From Promicromonospora umidemergens (lineage in GTDB: Bacteria; Actinomycetota; Actinomycetes; Actinomycetales; Cellulomonadaceae): a stretch of DNA of 64,000 nucleotides. The notes under the pieces were generated by a model, which saw nothing but the letters and a program-made list of their open reading frames with translations, was not told where the DNA came from and did not search any database. Of this stretch, positions 34,117 through 43,800 are shown piece by piece. How positions within the stretch are numbered: position 1 is the first letter of the stretch; the number at the start of each line of letters is the position of its first letter. The stretch is from the NCBI RefSeq assembly GCF_024171995.1, contig NZ_JAMTCT010000016.1, positions 106,101-170,100 of the forward strand, written 5' to 3'. Position numbers and translations under genes: made by a program.

Positions 34117-34821
34117 GTGAGTAGCAGCACGAAGGTCGCGAACCGGGAGAAGCACGCCCGGTCAGCGCCACAACCCCAGCGACCCGCACCCCCCGGGCCG
34201 CTCAAACCGACGCGCGCCCGCCGTCGGCCCGCACTCATCGCCCTTGGCCTCGCGCTCGTGGCCCTGAGCGTGCTCGCATCCGTGTACCTGGCCAGCACGC
34301 TCGGTCAGACCTACCAGGTGCTCGCGATCAAGAGCGAGCTAGCGCGCGGCACAGAGATCACGGACGCCGACATCACGACTGTCGAGCTGCCCATGGGGAC
34401 AACTCTGCCCGACCCGGTCCCGGCCGCGGAGTACGACCAGGTGGTGGGTCAGGGCAAGGTCGCAGCGGTCGACCTCAAGGAGGGCCAGCTCCTCACACGC
34501 GGCAGCATCGCGGACGAGCTCCAGCCCGCAGCGGGGCGGTCCATCGTGGGCATCGCGCTCGCACCGAACCAGATGCCGGACCAGGACAAGCTGCGGGCCG
34601 GTGATGCCGTACGCATCGTCGAGACCCCGGCGACCGGCGGTGAGCCGCCCGCCGAGGCGCCCTTCGCGATCTCGGCCACCGTGGTCAGCAAAGCGCCGTC
34701 GACGCTCGGCGAGCAGACCGTCGTCGACGTCGAGGTCGCCTCGAAGGATGCGGCGGCCCTCGCCGCGCGTGCCGCGACCGGTCGCGTGGCCCTCGTGATC
34801 GATGCCGTCGGGGCTGGGTGA
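34117..34821 (+). CDS. CpaB/RcpC-like SAF-domain pilus assembly protein
   Basis: 234 residues: a basic Pro-rich N end, one membrane helix (ALIALGLALVALSVLASVYLAST), then a SAF domain (YQVLAIKSELARGTEITDADITTVEL) and a CpaB-type C domain ending VALVIDAVG. In diderms CpaB/RcpC acts at the outer-membrane pore; in monoderm Actinobacteria it is kept as a membrane-anchored extracytoplasmic component. GTG 34117 has GGAGGAG upstream (spacing 8); a longer frame to 33946 lacks a ribosome binding site. The stop overlaps the next start (GTGA). Confidence 0.8.
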   Translation: MSSSTKVANREKHARSAPQPQRPAPPGPLKPTRARRRPALIALGLALVALSVLASVYLASTLGQTYQVLAIKSELARGTEITDADITTVELPMGTTLPDPVPAAEYDQVVGQGKVAAVDLKEGQLLTRGSIADELQPAAGRSIVGIALAPNQMPDQDKLRAGDAVRIVETPATGGEPPAEAPFAISATVVSKAPSTLGEQTVVDVEVASKDAAALAARAATGRVALVIDAVGAG

Positions 34822-35729
34822 TTCGCGTGGCTCTCGTCGCCCTCGCCAACGCGAAGGGCTCCCCTGGAACGACGACGGCGGCCCTCGTGCTGGCGCTCCA
34901 GTGGCCCCGTCCGGTGCTCCTCGTGGAGGCCGACCTCGCCGGTTCGTCGATCCTGGCCGGGTACTTCCGCGGCCAGCTGCCGCACGACCGCGGGCTGCAG
35001 CCGCTCGCGATCGCACACTCCCACGGCGACCTCGAAGCGTCCTTCTGGGAACAGACTATTCCGCTCGTTCGAAACGATCCGGACAAGAAGCTGCTACCCG
35101 GCATCGTCAGCCCGCACACGGCGCCCGCCGTCGCGAACCTCTGGGGGCCGCTGGCCAACCAGCTGGTCGCGTTGGAGCGCGGTGGCATGGACGTCCTGGT
35201 CGACCTCGGGCGGCTAGGCACCGGCGGCGTCGTGCGAGAGGACCGGGAGCCGATAGTCCGGCTCGCGGACCAGGTGCTGATCACCACCGGCTCGCGCCTG
35301 CCCGACATCGCGGTGACGCGGGAGCTCGTCAAGTCCCGCACCTCTGTGGTCGACGCAGCGGCGCGCGAGCTCACCAACCTCACCGCCCTGACCGTCGGCC
35401 CCGGCCGGCCGTACGACGCGGGCGAGATCGCGCGGACCCTCGGCCTCGGGACCGTTGGCTCCCTGGCCTGGGACCCGGTGAACGCCGAGGTGCTGTCCGT
35501 CGGCTCGCCGGCAGGGCGCCGGTACTCGTCGTCGCCGCTCGTGCGGTCCGCCGGGCCCGTGATCTCGCGTCTCCAGGAGCGCACCGAGAAGCGGCGGTCC
35601 CGGTTCTCCACCGGTCCGCGCGACGGCGGCGGCGCGTCCGGTCCGCGGCGCCCGTCCGAGTACGCGGACGGCCTCTCACGGAGCGTGCAGGGCGGCGCGC
35701 CGTGGCGCGACGGCAGGGGGAACGCATGA
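34818..35729 (+). CDS. CpaE/TadZ-like MinD-family protein with altered P-loop
   Basis: 303 residues of the MinD/ParA fold, expected to position the Tad machine. The loop reads ALANAKGSPGTTTAAL, so the ParA-type K-G-G-V-G-K-T-T becomes K-G-S-P-G-T-T-T: the first Lys is kept but the phosphate-binding Lys is missing. Many TadZ proteins bind nucleotide weakly or not at all. VLVDLGRLG is the Walker B-like strand. The C-terminal ~65 residues are an Arg/Ser/Gly tail. GTGA overlap upstream and ATGA overlap downstream mark it as a core operon member. Confidence 0.82.
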   Translation: MIRVALVALANAKGSPGTTTAALVLALQWPRPVLLVEADLAGSSILAGYFRGQLPHDRGLQPLAIAHSHGDLEASFWEQTIPLVRNDPDKKLLPGIVSPHTAPAVANLWGPLANQLVALERGGMDVLVDLGRLGTGGVVREDREPIVRLADQVLITTGSRLPDIAVTRELVKSRTSVVDAAARELTNLTALTVGPGRPYDAGEIARTLGLGTVGSLAWDPVNAEVLSVGSPAGRRYSSSPLVRSAGPVISRLQERTEKRRSRFSTGPRDGGGASGPRRPSEYADGLSRSVQGGAPWRDGRGNA

Positions 35730-37351
35730 GCACGCCCGAGTTCCCCGACCTCTCGTCGCTGCCGATCTTCCACGACGCTGACGATCAGCCGCGCCCGCTG
35801 CCGCGCCGTACCCCTGCCGCCGACGGCGGTCCAGGACCCGACGGGCGCTCCGCCTCGGCGCAGAACCGTGCAGTACCGGTCGGACACGCCAACGGCACGG
35901 CACGATCTGGCGCGCCGACGGTGAACGGCGGCGCCTCGTCCGGCGGCGGCGCCTCACCCTGGGTAGGGGCGGTCGTCCGCGCCGGCAGGGAGTACCACGG
36001 CCAGCCCGGCAACCCGCGGCTGCGCGACTCCGAGTTCTGGCGTCAGGTCAACAGCCTGCGCGGCGAGGTGTCCGCGCGGCTGACGACGGCGCTGGCGACG
36101 CGCGAGCTGGACGAGGAGCAGCGCGAGGCGCTGGGCCAGGAGCTGATCCAGCAGGTGGTGCGCGACCACAACGACGCCCTGCTCTCCGGTGGCCAGCGGA
36201 ACTGGACTCCCGAGTACCAGGTCGAGGTGACGCGCGCGCTGTTCGACGCCCTCTTCCGGCTCGGCCGCCTGCAGCCGCTCATCGACACCCCCGACGTGGA
36301 GAACATCGAGATCACGGGCACCGCGCCCGTGCTCCTGCTGATGGGTGACGGGCGCCGCACCTATGCGGAGCCGATCGCGGACTCCGACGCCGAGCTCATC
36401 GACTTTCTCCAGTTCCTCGCGGCGCGCGACCCCGCCAACGAGCGGTCGTTCACGCGGGCCAACCCGTTCCTCAACCTGGACCTGCCGGGTCGCGTGCGGC
36501 TGGCCGCCGTCGGCTGGGTGGTGCCGTGGCCGCGCGTCACGATCCGCCTGCAGCGCCTGCAGTCGGTCGACCTGGAGCTGCTGCGCCGGAACAGCACGAT
36601 CGATACCGTGCTGGTCGAGTTCCTCACGGCCGCGGTCCGCGCCCGCAAGTCGATAGTCGTGTCGGGGCAGGGTCAGGGCAGCGGTAAAACGACCCTTTTG
36701 CGCGCTTTGTGCGCCGGCCTGGATTCCTGGGAGTCCATCGCCACCATCGAGACCGACTACGAGCTCTACCTGCACCTCGAGCCCGAGAAGCACAAGCGGG
36801 TGGTGGCCCTGCGCACCCGCGAGGGCTCCGGCGAGATGAACGCGACGGGCCGCCGCGTCGGCGAGATCAACACGAACGTCAACGTGTACGAGTCCCTGCG
36901 GCACAACATCTCCCGCGTGATCGTGGGCGAGGTGCGCGGGCCCGAGATCGTGTCCATGTTCCAGGCGATGCAGATGGGCAACGGCTCGCTGTCGACGGTG
37001 CACGCCGACGGCGCGCGCGACGTCGTCGAACGCCTGGTGGGTATGGCGGTGCAGGACTCCACGCTGTCGGAGACCTACGCGTACCGGCAGGTGGCGCAGT
37101 CGGTGGACCTCATCGTCTTCCTCCGGGTCGACTCGGCGGGCGACGGTCGCAGGCACCGCTACGTCTCCGAGGTGATCGAGGTGACGCGCGGCGAGGCAGG
37201 CAACCCGGTGGCGATCACCGACGTCTTCGAGCCCGGGCCGAACGGCCGTGCGGTGCCGAAGACGACCCCGTCGTTCCTCGCCGACCTGGAGGCCGGCGGC
37301 TTCGACGCGAGCCTCCTGAACTATCGGGACGGGCTCTGGGAGATCGCATGA
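35726..37351 (+). CDS. tadA: Tad pilus secretion ATPase TadA/CpaF
   Basis: 541-residue hexameric type II/IV secretion ATPase driving Flp pilus extension. The N-terminal ~85 residues are disordered and Pro/Gly-rich. Then come the CpaF N domain (WRQVNSLRGEVSARL, RLGRLQPLIDTPDVENIEI), Walker A GQGQGSGKTT with Lys321, the Asp box region IATIETDYELYLHLEP, Walker B RVIVGEVRGPE and the His box STVHADGARD. GGGGG lies four bases before the ATG. Codons at and after the Walker A loop (36683-36711) are A/T-rich (GGT AAA, CTT TTG, GCT TTG). The stop overlaps tadB. Confidence 0.94.
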   Translation: MSTPEFPDLSSLPIFHDADDQPRPLPRRTPAADGGPGPDGRSASAQNRAVPVGHANGTARSGAPTVNGGASSGGGASPWVGAVVRAGREYHGQPGNPRLRDSEFWRQVNSLRGEVSARLTTALATRELDEEQREALGQELIQQVVRDHNDALLSGGQRNWTPEYQVEVTRALFDALFRLGRLQPLIDTPDVENIEITGTAPVLLLMGDGRRTYAEPIADSDAELIDFLQFLAARDPANERSFTRANPFLNLDLPGRVRLAAVGWVVPWPRVTIRLQRLQSVDLELLRRNSTIDTVLVEFLTAAVRARKSIVVSGQGQGSGKTTLLRALCAGLDSWESIATIETDYELYLHLEPEKHKRVVALRTREGSGEMNATGRRVGEINTNVNVYESLRHNISRVIVGEVRGPEIVSMFQAMQMGNGSLSTVHADGARDVVERLVGMAVQDSTLSETYAYRQVAQSVDLIVFLRVDSAGDGRRHRYVSEVIEVTRGEAGNPVAITDVFEPGPNGRAVPKTTPSFLADLEAGGFDASLLNYRDGLWEIA

Positions 37352-38226
37352 CCATGCTGATCGCCGTGCTGACAGGCCTCGGTCTGGGCCTCGGTCTGTG
37401 GTTCGTGGTCGTCGGCGCGCAGAAGTACGAGCCGACCCCGAAGCCGGTCCGGACCACTCCACCCTTCCACGGGCTGCTCCGGCTGTTCGGCCTGACCAAG
37501 GGCGGCCCGCTCTACCCGCAGCGCAAGGTGCTGGGTATCGGAGCGGCCGCGGGCCTCGTGGTCGGGATCGTGACCGGCTGGTGGTCGCTCGTGCTCATCG
37601 TGCCCGTTCTTATCGTCGGTCTGCCCTCGCTGTTCCGCACCACCACGCAGTCCAACGAGGTCGAGAAGCTGACCGACCTGACCGCCTGGGTGCGGTCGCT
37701 GATCGGCGTGCTCTCCGGCGGCGCCGTCGGGCTGGAGCAGGCCATCGCGGCCACGCTGCACAGCGCGGCGCCGTCCGTGCGGCCCTCGCTCGCGCGCCTC
37801 GTCGCGCGGCTGGAGGCGCGCCAGCCCATCAAGCCGGCGCTGTACCGGTGGGCGGACGAGATGGACGACTACTCGGCCGACATGATCGCCTCGGCGATGG
37901 TCCTCGAGTCGGACAACCGCACGGGAGCCGTGGCGCCGGCGCTCCGGCAGCTCGCCGAGTCGCTGTCGGCACAGGCCAAGGCGCGGCGCGAGATCGAGAC
38001 CGAGCGCTCGACCGGCCGCGCGACAGTGCGCTGGGTGACGATCGTGACGCTCGTGGTGCTGGCCGCCACGGCGATGTCCGGGTACCTCAGCGGGTACGAC
38101 TCGCCGCTGGGTCAGGTCGTGGCGGTCGTCCTGTTCTGCGCGTACGTCGTCTGCCTGCTGTGGATGCGCAAGATCAGCCTCGGGCAGCCGATCCCGCGGT
38201 TCCTCCCCGACGAGCGAAGGGCCTGA
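37348..38226 (+). CDS. tadB: Tad pilus inner-membrane protein TadB
   Basis: 292 residues of the T2SF/GspF fold: an N-terminal helix, a helix pair (VLGIGAAAGLVVGIVTGWWSLVLIVPVLIVGLPSL), a cytosolic helical domain with the TadB/C landmark SLIGVLSGGAVGLEQAI, and C-terminal helices VRWVTIVTLVVLAATAMSGYL and VVAVVLFCAYVVCLLW. It forms the platform with TadC. ATGA overlap with tadA. Confidence 0.9.
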   Translation: MTMLIAVLTGLGLGLGLWFVVVGAQKYEPTPKPVRTTPPFHGLLRLFGLTKGGPLYPQRKVLGIGAAAGLVVGIVTGWWSLVLIVPVLIVGLPSLFRTTTQSNEVEKLTDLTAWVRSLIGVLSGGAVGLEQAIAATLHSAAPSVRPSLARLVARLEARQPIKPALYRWADEMDDYSADMIASAMVLESDNRTGAVAPALRQLAESLSAQAKARREIETERSTGRATVRWVTIVTLVVLAATAMSGYLSGYDSPLGQVVAVVLFCAYVVCLLWMRKISLGQPIPRFLPDERRA

Positions 38227-38229
38227 CCC

Positions 38230-39150
38230 ATGTGGCCATGGGCAGTGGGAAGCGGTCTGGTCGCAGGGTTCGGCCTGTTCCTCGTGGTGCGTGAGCTGCT
38301 GCCGTCGACGCCGCGGCTCCAGTCCGCGCTGGACCGCCTGAGCGGCGACGACAGGATCGAGCCAATCACGGTGTCCGACGGCGGCGAGCTCACCGCCACC
38401 CAGCGGTACACCCAGGTGTTCGGGGCGTGGGCACAGCGCCGGCTGCCCGTATCGGTGCTGGGCCGTGGCGGCCCGACCCACGCGGACCTCGATCTCATCG
38501 GCAAGACAGCCACCGACCACTACGGCGAAAAGGCGCTCGGCACCGTCATCGCACTGGTCGCGGTGCCGTTCCTTGGGCTGTGCGTGGGGCTGCTCAACCT
38601 GGGGATGCCGGTGTCGGTGCCGCTGGGGGCGTCGCTCGTGATCGCGCTCGGCGCCTGGTTCCTGCCTGACCTCGACGCGCGGGCCAAGGCGAAGCGCGCC
38701 CGGCAGGAGTTCGCCCGGGCCGTGTCGACGTACCTCGAGCTGCTCGCGATCGAGCGCATCTCCGGAGCCGGCGCCACGCAGGCCACGTTCGCCGCGGCGC
38801 AGGTTGCTGGGTCGTGGCCTTTCCGGCGGATCGCCGCGGCGCTCGAACGCGGCCGGTGGGAGGGGCAGGCGCCCTGGGTGGCGTTGCGGGAGCTCGGCGA
38901 AGAGGTGCAGGTGGATGCGCTCGGCGAGGTCGCCTCCATCGTGGAGCTCGCAGGCACGCAGGGTTCGGCGATCCACGACCAGCTGCAGTCCAAGGCGGCT
39001 GCGATGCGGGACGCGCAGCTCGACGTCGAACAGCAGCTCGCCCACGATGCGACCGTGCGCATGACCGTTCCGGGGACCATGACAGTCTTCGTGTACTTTT
39101 TGATGCTTATTTTCCCGATCGGGGTCACTATGTTTCAGATGGCACCCTGA
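38230..39150 (+). CDS. tadC: Tad pilus inner-membrane protein TadC
   Basis: 306-residue partner of TadB. N-terminal helix, two central helices (TVIALVAVPFLGLCVGLLNL and VSVPLGASLVIALGAWFLPD), a cytosolic T2SF domain (FARAVSTYLELLAIERISGAGATQA; VASIVELAGTQGSAIHDQL), and a final helix TMTVFVYFLMLIFPIGVTMF. The last helix uses A/T-rich codons (TTT TTG, CTT ATT, ACT, TTT). It starts three bases after tadB. An 85-base gap with the palindrome GCCTCCGGAGGC (39159-39170) follows before flp, possibly a processing point that sets pilin levels. Confidence 0.9.
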   Translation: MWPWAVGSGLVAGFGLFLVVRELLPSTPRLQSALDRLSGDDRIEPITVSDGGELTATQRYTQVFGAWAQRRLPVSVLGRGGPTHADLDLIGKTATDHYGEKALGTVIALVAVPFLGLCVGLLNLGMPVSVPLGASLVIALGAWFLPDLDARAKAKRARQEFARAVSTYLELLAIERISGAGATQATFAAAQVAGSWPFRRIAAALERGRWEGQAPWVALRELGEEVQVDALGEVASIVELAGTQGSAIHDQLQSKAAAMRDAQLDVEQQLAHDATVRMTVPGTMTVFVYFLMLIFPIGVTMFQMAP

Positions 39151-39235
39151 TGCGACCCGCCTCCGGAGGCACCGGGATGTCACACGAGCCGCCTCTTACC
39201 CATTTGTTGAAGTCGACAGCACCCCAGGAGTCAAC

Positions 39236-39535
39236 ATGAACCAGCACCTGAGCCAGGGCCGCTCGGTGGCGTCGCGCGCCGCCGCACGGGCTTCGTTGCG
39301 CGCGGCTGCGGCGCGTGGTCGCGTCGACGCCCTGAACACCCGTTTCGCCGAGCGGTCGGCCGAGCTGCGCCGTCGGCTGGCAGCCGGCCGCGCTGGTGAG
39401 CCCGACGAGGCCGGGCTGGAGTCCATCGAGGTGGTCGTGCTGTCCGTCGTGGGCCTCGGCATCGCGATCGCGCTCGGCGCGGCGATCAAGGGCCTCGTCG
39501 ACCGCTACATGGCACAGCTCGGTGGCGGTGGATAG
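39236..39535 (+). CDS. Flp-type prepilin with long leader
   Basis: 99 residues. Cleavage expected after Gly60 in DEAG|LESIEVVVLSV, giving Glu at +5 of the mature form as in type IV/Flp pilins. The mature part is 39 residues with one helix (VVVLSVVGLGIAIALGAAIKGLV). The ~60-residue basic, Ala/Arg-rich leader is unusually long; typical Flp leaders are short. An AGGAG ribosome binding site precedes the ATG. No prepilin peptidase gene is in this cluster. Confidence 0.8.
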   Translation: MNQHLSQGRSVASRAAARASLRAAAARGRVDALNTRFAERSAELRRRLAAGRAGEPDEAGLESIEVVVLSVVGLGIAIALGAAIKGLVDRYMAQLGGGG

Positions 39536-39538
39536 AGC

Positions 39539-39919
39539 ATGGACGAACGCGGTGCCGCCTCTCTCCAGACCGTACTGACGTACCCGATCGTTCTGATGCT
39601 CATCTTCGCGATGGTGCAGGGCATGCTCTACTTCCACGCGCAGAACACGGCCCAGTCCGTGGCCAACGGGGCCGTCCAGGCCACGCGCGTCGAGGGTGGC
39701 ACGGTCGACTCGGGATATGCGGAAGCGGCAGCGCGCCTCGACCGCGGTGGCGAGGCGTTCGCGACGGTCGACGTGTCGGTGACACGTGGGGAAGAGATGG
39801 CTACCGCGACCGTGACGGGGCTGGCGCCCTCGATCGTGCCGGGATTCCGCGGGCTGCGGGTCGAGCAGTCGGCCACCGGGCCGGTGGAGCGGTTCACGTC
39901 GGCGGTGGTGGGGCCATGA
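39539..39919 (+). CDS. TadE-like pseudopilin
   Basis: 126 residues. Class III-type prepilin segment ERG|AASLQTVLTYPIVLMLIFAMVQG, then an extracytoplasmic domain with the TadE landmark AQNTAQSVANGAVQAT. The residue at +5 is Gln rather than Glu. It starts three bases after the Flp stop and overlaps the next gene by ATGA. Confidence 0.8.
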   Translation: MDERGAASLQTVLTYPIVLMLIFAMVQGMLYFHAQNTAQSVANGAVQATRVEGGTVDSGYAEAAARLDRGGEAFATVDVSVTRGEEMATATVTGLAPSIVPGFRGLRVEQSATGPVERFTSAVVGP

Positions 39920-40356
39920 GGGCCGTTGGTAGCGGTAGCGGGGATGACCGCGGCAACGTGGCCGTCAATACCGCTGTCGTCTTTCCGATGTTGCTGCTCG
40001 TCGGGCTGCTGCTCGTGATGGCGGGGCGCATCGTGCTGGCCGAGGGTGTGGTGCAGTCCGCGGCGAACGAGGCCGCGCGGGCGGCGTCGATCAGCCGGAC
40101 GGCCGCCGTGGCAGGCGCGCAGGCGACGTCGACCGCCACCTCGACTCTCGTGAACTCCGGGGTGCGGTGCGCGTCGACGTCGGTCATGCCGGCGACCGAC
40201 GCCTTCGCCCTGCCGCTCGGGACGGTCGGGACCATCACCGTGCGGGTGGAGTGTGTGGTGCCGCTGCGCGATCTCGGGCTGCCGGGTGCGCCCGGCTCGC
40301 GGACCATCGGTGCTACCGGGACGTCGGTGCTGGACGCCTATCGGGGGCGGTCATGA
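39916..40356 (+). CDS. Second TadE/TadF-like pseudopilin
   Basis: 146 residues: DDRG|NVAVNTAVVFPMLLLVGLLLVMAG at the N terminus, then VQSAANEAARAASISRT, the TadE-type post-helix motif, and a beta-rich domain with two Cys residues (about 80 and 111), possibly a disulfide. The +5 residue is Asn. It is probably a minor tip pseudopilin. ATGA overlaps at both ends. Confidence 0.78.
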   Translation: MRAVGSGSGDDRGNVAVNTAVVFPMLLLVGLLLVMAGRIVLAEGVVQSAANEAARAASISRTAAVAGAQATSTATSTLVNSGVRCASTSVMPATDAFALPLGTVGTITVRVECVVPLRDLGLPGAPGSRTIGATGTSVLDAYRGRS

Positions 40357-40835
40357 CCAAGGGGGCTGGGCGGATGTGGGTGCGGCGCGGGTGGGCGGCA
40401 GGATCGCCATCGAGGGTTCGGGCGGTGCGGGAGCGGGGCGAGGTCAACATCCTCGCGGCGGGCATGGTGCCAGCGCTCATCATCGCGATCGGCCTGGTGG
40501 TAGACGGCGGCGGGCGGCTGCACGCGGAGGACGAGGCCGAGTACGCCGCTGACCAGGCTGCGCGGGCTGCCGCGCAACAGATCCGGATCGACCGCGCTCA
40601 GCTGGGGCTGTCTCCCGAGGTGGACCCCGCGCGCGCGACCCAGGCTGCCGCCGACACCCTCGGCGCGCTGGGGGTGCGGGGCGGCGTGACCGCCGTCAAC
40701 GGTGCCACCGTCAACGTGGCTACGCAGGTCACCTACGAGACCACGTTCCTGACGTTGATCGGGATCAGCTCGCTCGATGTCTCGGCCGACGCCGAGGCGC
40801 GAGCAGTCCGCGGGATAGGACAGGAGGAACCGTGA
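40353..40835 (+). CDS. TadG-like pilus assembly protein (Tad_N helix)
   Basis: 160 residues. After a basic N end comes ERGEVNILAAGMVPALIIAIGLVVDGGGRLHAEDEAEYAADQAARAAAQ-type text (about residues 30-78), the TadG/TadE-like helix with VDGG and the Ala-rich post-helix repeat; the remainder is a small beta domain. Shorter than classical TadG, which also has a von Willebrand domain. The ATG overlaps the previous stop, and the next gene starts at its stop. Confidence 0.75.
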   Translation: MTKGAGRMWVRRGWAAGSPSRVRAVRERGEVNILAAGMVPALIIAIGLVVDGGGRLHAEDEAEYAADQAARAAAQQIRIDRAQLGLSPEVDPARATQAAADTLGALGVRGGVTAVNGATVNVATQVTYETTFLTLIGISSLDVSADAEARAVRGIGQEEP

Positions 40836-43800
40836 TGAGCACCTCGACGGTCCAGGGTCGTGCGGTGTCGGGTGAGCCCGATCCGCGGCGTGGCACGGGC
40901 GCACGTGTGGCGAGAGGTCTCGGCGCGGCGCTGCTGCTGATCGCGCTCGTCGTCGGGATCCCGGTCGGCCTGTGGCTGCTCGGCGGGCCGCTGTGGACGG
41001 GCCCCGTTAGCCTCGACCGGGTCATCTCCGTGCTGACCACGCCCGACGTGACGGGATCGGTGCTGATCGGGCTGGTCAAGATCGTCGGCTGGATCTCCTG
41101 GCTGACGTTCGCGGTCGCCGTGCTGATCGAGGTCGTCGCGGCGCTGAGCGGTCGCCGTTCACCGCACGTGCGTGGGCTCGGCGCGCAGCAGCGTGCCGCG
41201 TCCGCTCTGGTCGGCGCGGTGATCACGATGCTCGTCGCTGCGCCGGCGGTGGCCCCGGCGATGGCCGCGACGACGCCGCTCGAGACGGGTGCGACCGGGA
41301 CCGTCGTGTCTGCTCCGGTCCTGCCGGGTGCTGTCACGCCGGGTGCTGTCACGCCTGCCGGTGGCGCAGAGAAGGCGGGGGAGCGTGCCGGGGCGGACGA
41401 GGCGCCGTCGGCCACGTACACCGTGCAGCCGGGCGACTCGCTGTGGCGGATCGCCGAGCAGACCCTTGGCGACGGCGCGCGGTTCAAGCAGATCGCCGAC
41501 CTCAACTACGGCGTGCCGCAGGCCGACGGCGGCGCGCTCGACGCGGGGAACTGGATCGAGCCGGGCTGGGTCCTCGTGCTGCCGGCGGAAGCGTCGGGTA
41601 CCGCGGTGGAGACCGGGGTGTCGCCGACGTCGACCGGCCAGGCCGACGACGCCGAGGACGACCCGGGCGGCTCGGAGGGGACCGTCGACGTGCGCAAGCG
41701 TGGTGCTGCGCCGGAGGCCGCCGAGGTCGTCGTCGAGTCCGGGGACACCCTGTGGGGCATCGCCGAGGAGGAGCTCGGCGACGGCAACAAGTTCCCCGAG
41801 GTCTTCGAGGCGTCGCGGGACACCGAGCAGCCGGGCGGGGCACGGCTCACTGATCCCGACGTGATCCTTCCGGGCTGGACCGTGACGGTCCCGGGCGCAG
41901 GGGAGTCGGCGCCAGGCGCCAGGGCTGACGGTGCGCGTGCCGATGACGCCGCGCAGCGTCCGCGGGGTGGGGACGAGACTTCTGACAGGCCTTCTGACAA
42001 GCCCTCTGACGGGGCGGCCGACGAGACGGATGCTCCGCCGGGATCGACGCAGGAGGGTTCCGGCGAAGAGAAGCCGGACCCCGCGCCGTCCGCCGAGGTG
42101 ACGCCGGAGGGCGCCGTCGAGGTCGAGCCGGAAGACATCAAGGAGCCGGGCGGCGCGGGGAACGACGTCGTCGAGGAGGACGGGCCGTCCGCCGAGCAGC
42201 CTCACGGCGAACAGCCGGCCGGCGAGGCTCCGCCCGCCGAGCAACCGAACCGCGTGGGCCAGAACGCAGGACCCAAGACGCCCCCCGCCGACCGGGACGA
42301 AGCAGGACAGGATGCTGGTCAGAGTGGTGCTGGGCAGGACCGCTCCGACCAGCCCGACCCCGCCGACGCCGGGACCGGCAGCGCGGGAATCGGCGGGCCC
42401 GAGACCAAGGAGCCCGCCCCCGAGGAGACGGCGGAGGGGATCCTCGTACCCGAGGACCCGCCGGCCCCACGGGACACACCCGCGCCGCAGTACGACGAGG
42501 TCACTCCGGAGGACCTCCGGAACCAACCCGACCTCGAGCCGGACGAGTCGACGCCGCAGAGCCCTGCACCAGGTGACGCACGCCCCGGGGACGGCCTGAT
42601 CGCAGACGAGCTCATGCCGGAGGGCTGGCTCGACGAGCCGACCGCCGACGAGCCGACTCCCGACGAGACATCGTCCGGTAGCGGCACCACCTGGGGCGGC
42701 GATCTGACGCCGGACCGGGACGCAGCCGTCGAGAACGGTGCGGAAGGACTGGCCAGGGGCCAAGTGCCGCTGGCACCGGAGTCTGACGCGGCCGGTACCT
42801 CGGCCGGCGGCTCGGTGACCGAAGAGGTGCTGCCCGACGAGCTCGCCGGGGACGAACCGGTCGCCGAAGACGGCACTCCTGAGGTCGCCGTCGAGACGTT
42901 CGCGCCCACGGAGGCTCCGGCGCCTGTGGACGCGCCTGTGGACGCGCCTGTGGAAGCCGGAGCGCCGGTGGAGGCGCTCGCGCCAGTCGACGTCGCAGGT
43001 GTCACTACGGCGGGACCCACCGCCACGGCGTCCGCCGGAGCCGCCGCCACGACAGCCGAGGACGGTGCGTCCATGCTGGACGCGGCGTCCGACGTCGTCT
43101 CCGAGGCCGTCGAGGATGTCGACGAAGCGGTGGGGATCCGCACGGCGGCCGGCGTCGGCGGGCTGCTCGCGGCAGGGCTGATCGCGCTGGTCGCCGTGAA
43201 GCGGCGGCGGACGCGCAAGGGTCGTGAGCCCGGCCAGACCGTCGTCGTGCCCGGACCGGACACTCCGGCCGGAGCGCTCGAGCGCGACCTGCGCGCCGTC
43301 GAGGACCCCTTCGGACGCGAGCAGGTCGACCGTGCGCTGCGCAGCCTCGCCCAGTGGCACCGCGAACGCGGTCTGCCGCTGCCCGGCGTGCGTGTCGCGC
43401 GGCTCAAGAGCGGCGAGTTCGTCGAGCTCTACCTCGAGCACGCGGCCAACCTGCCCGAGCCCTGGGCCAGCACCACCGACCGGTTCGTCTGGCAGCTCGC
43501 GGCAGGCGACGCCGACGCCGCGGTGCGGGTCGGCGCGGTGACCGGTTCGGTGGCCCAGCCGGTCGGGGCAGGTCGCGAGACCGGTCTCGAGACCGACGGC
43601 GAAGCGCCGTACCCCGCCCTCGTCACCGTCGGCCACGACGACGAGGACACGCACCTCATGCTCGACCTGGAGAACCTCGCGTGCCTCGACATCCGCGGCA
43701 CGGACGCCGCCGCACAGGCGACGCTCGCGGCGCTCGCGGTCGAGCTGGCGACGAGCCTCTGGGCCGACGACCTGCAGGTGACCGTGGTCGGCGCGCTCGG

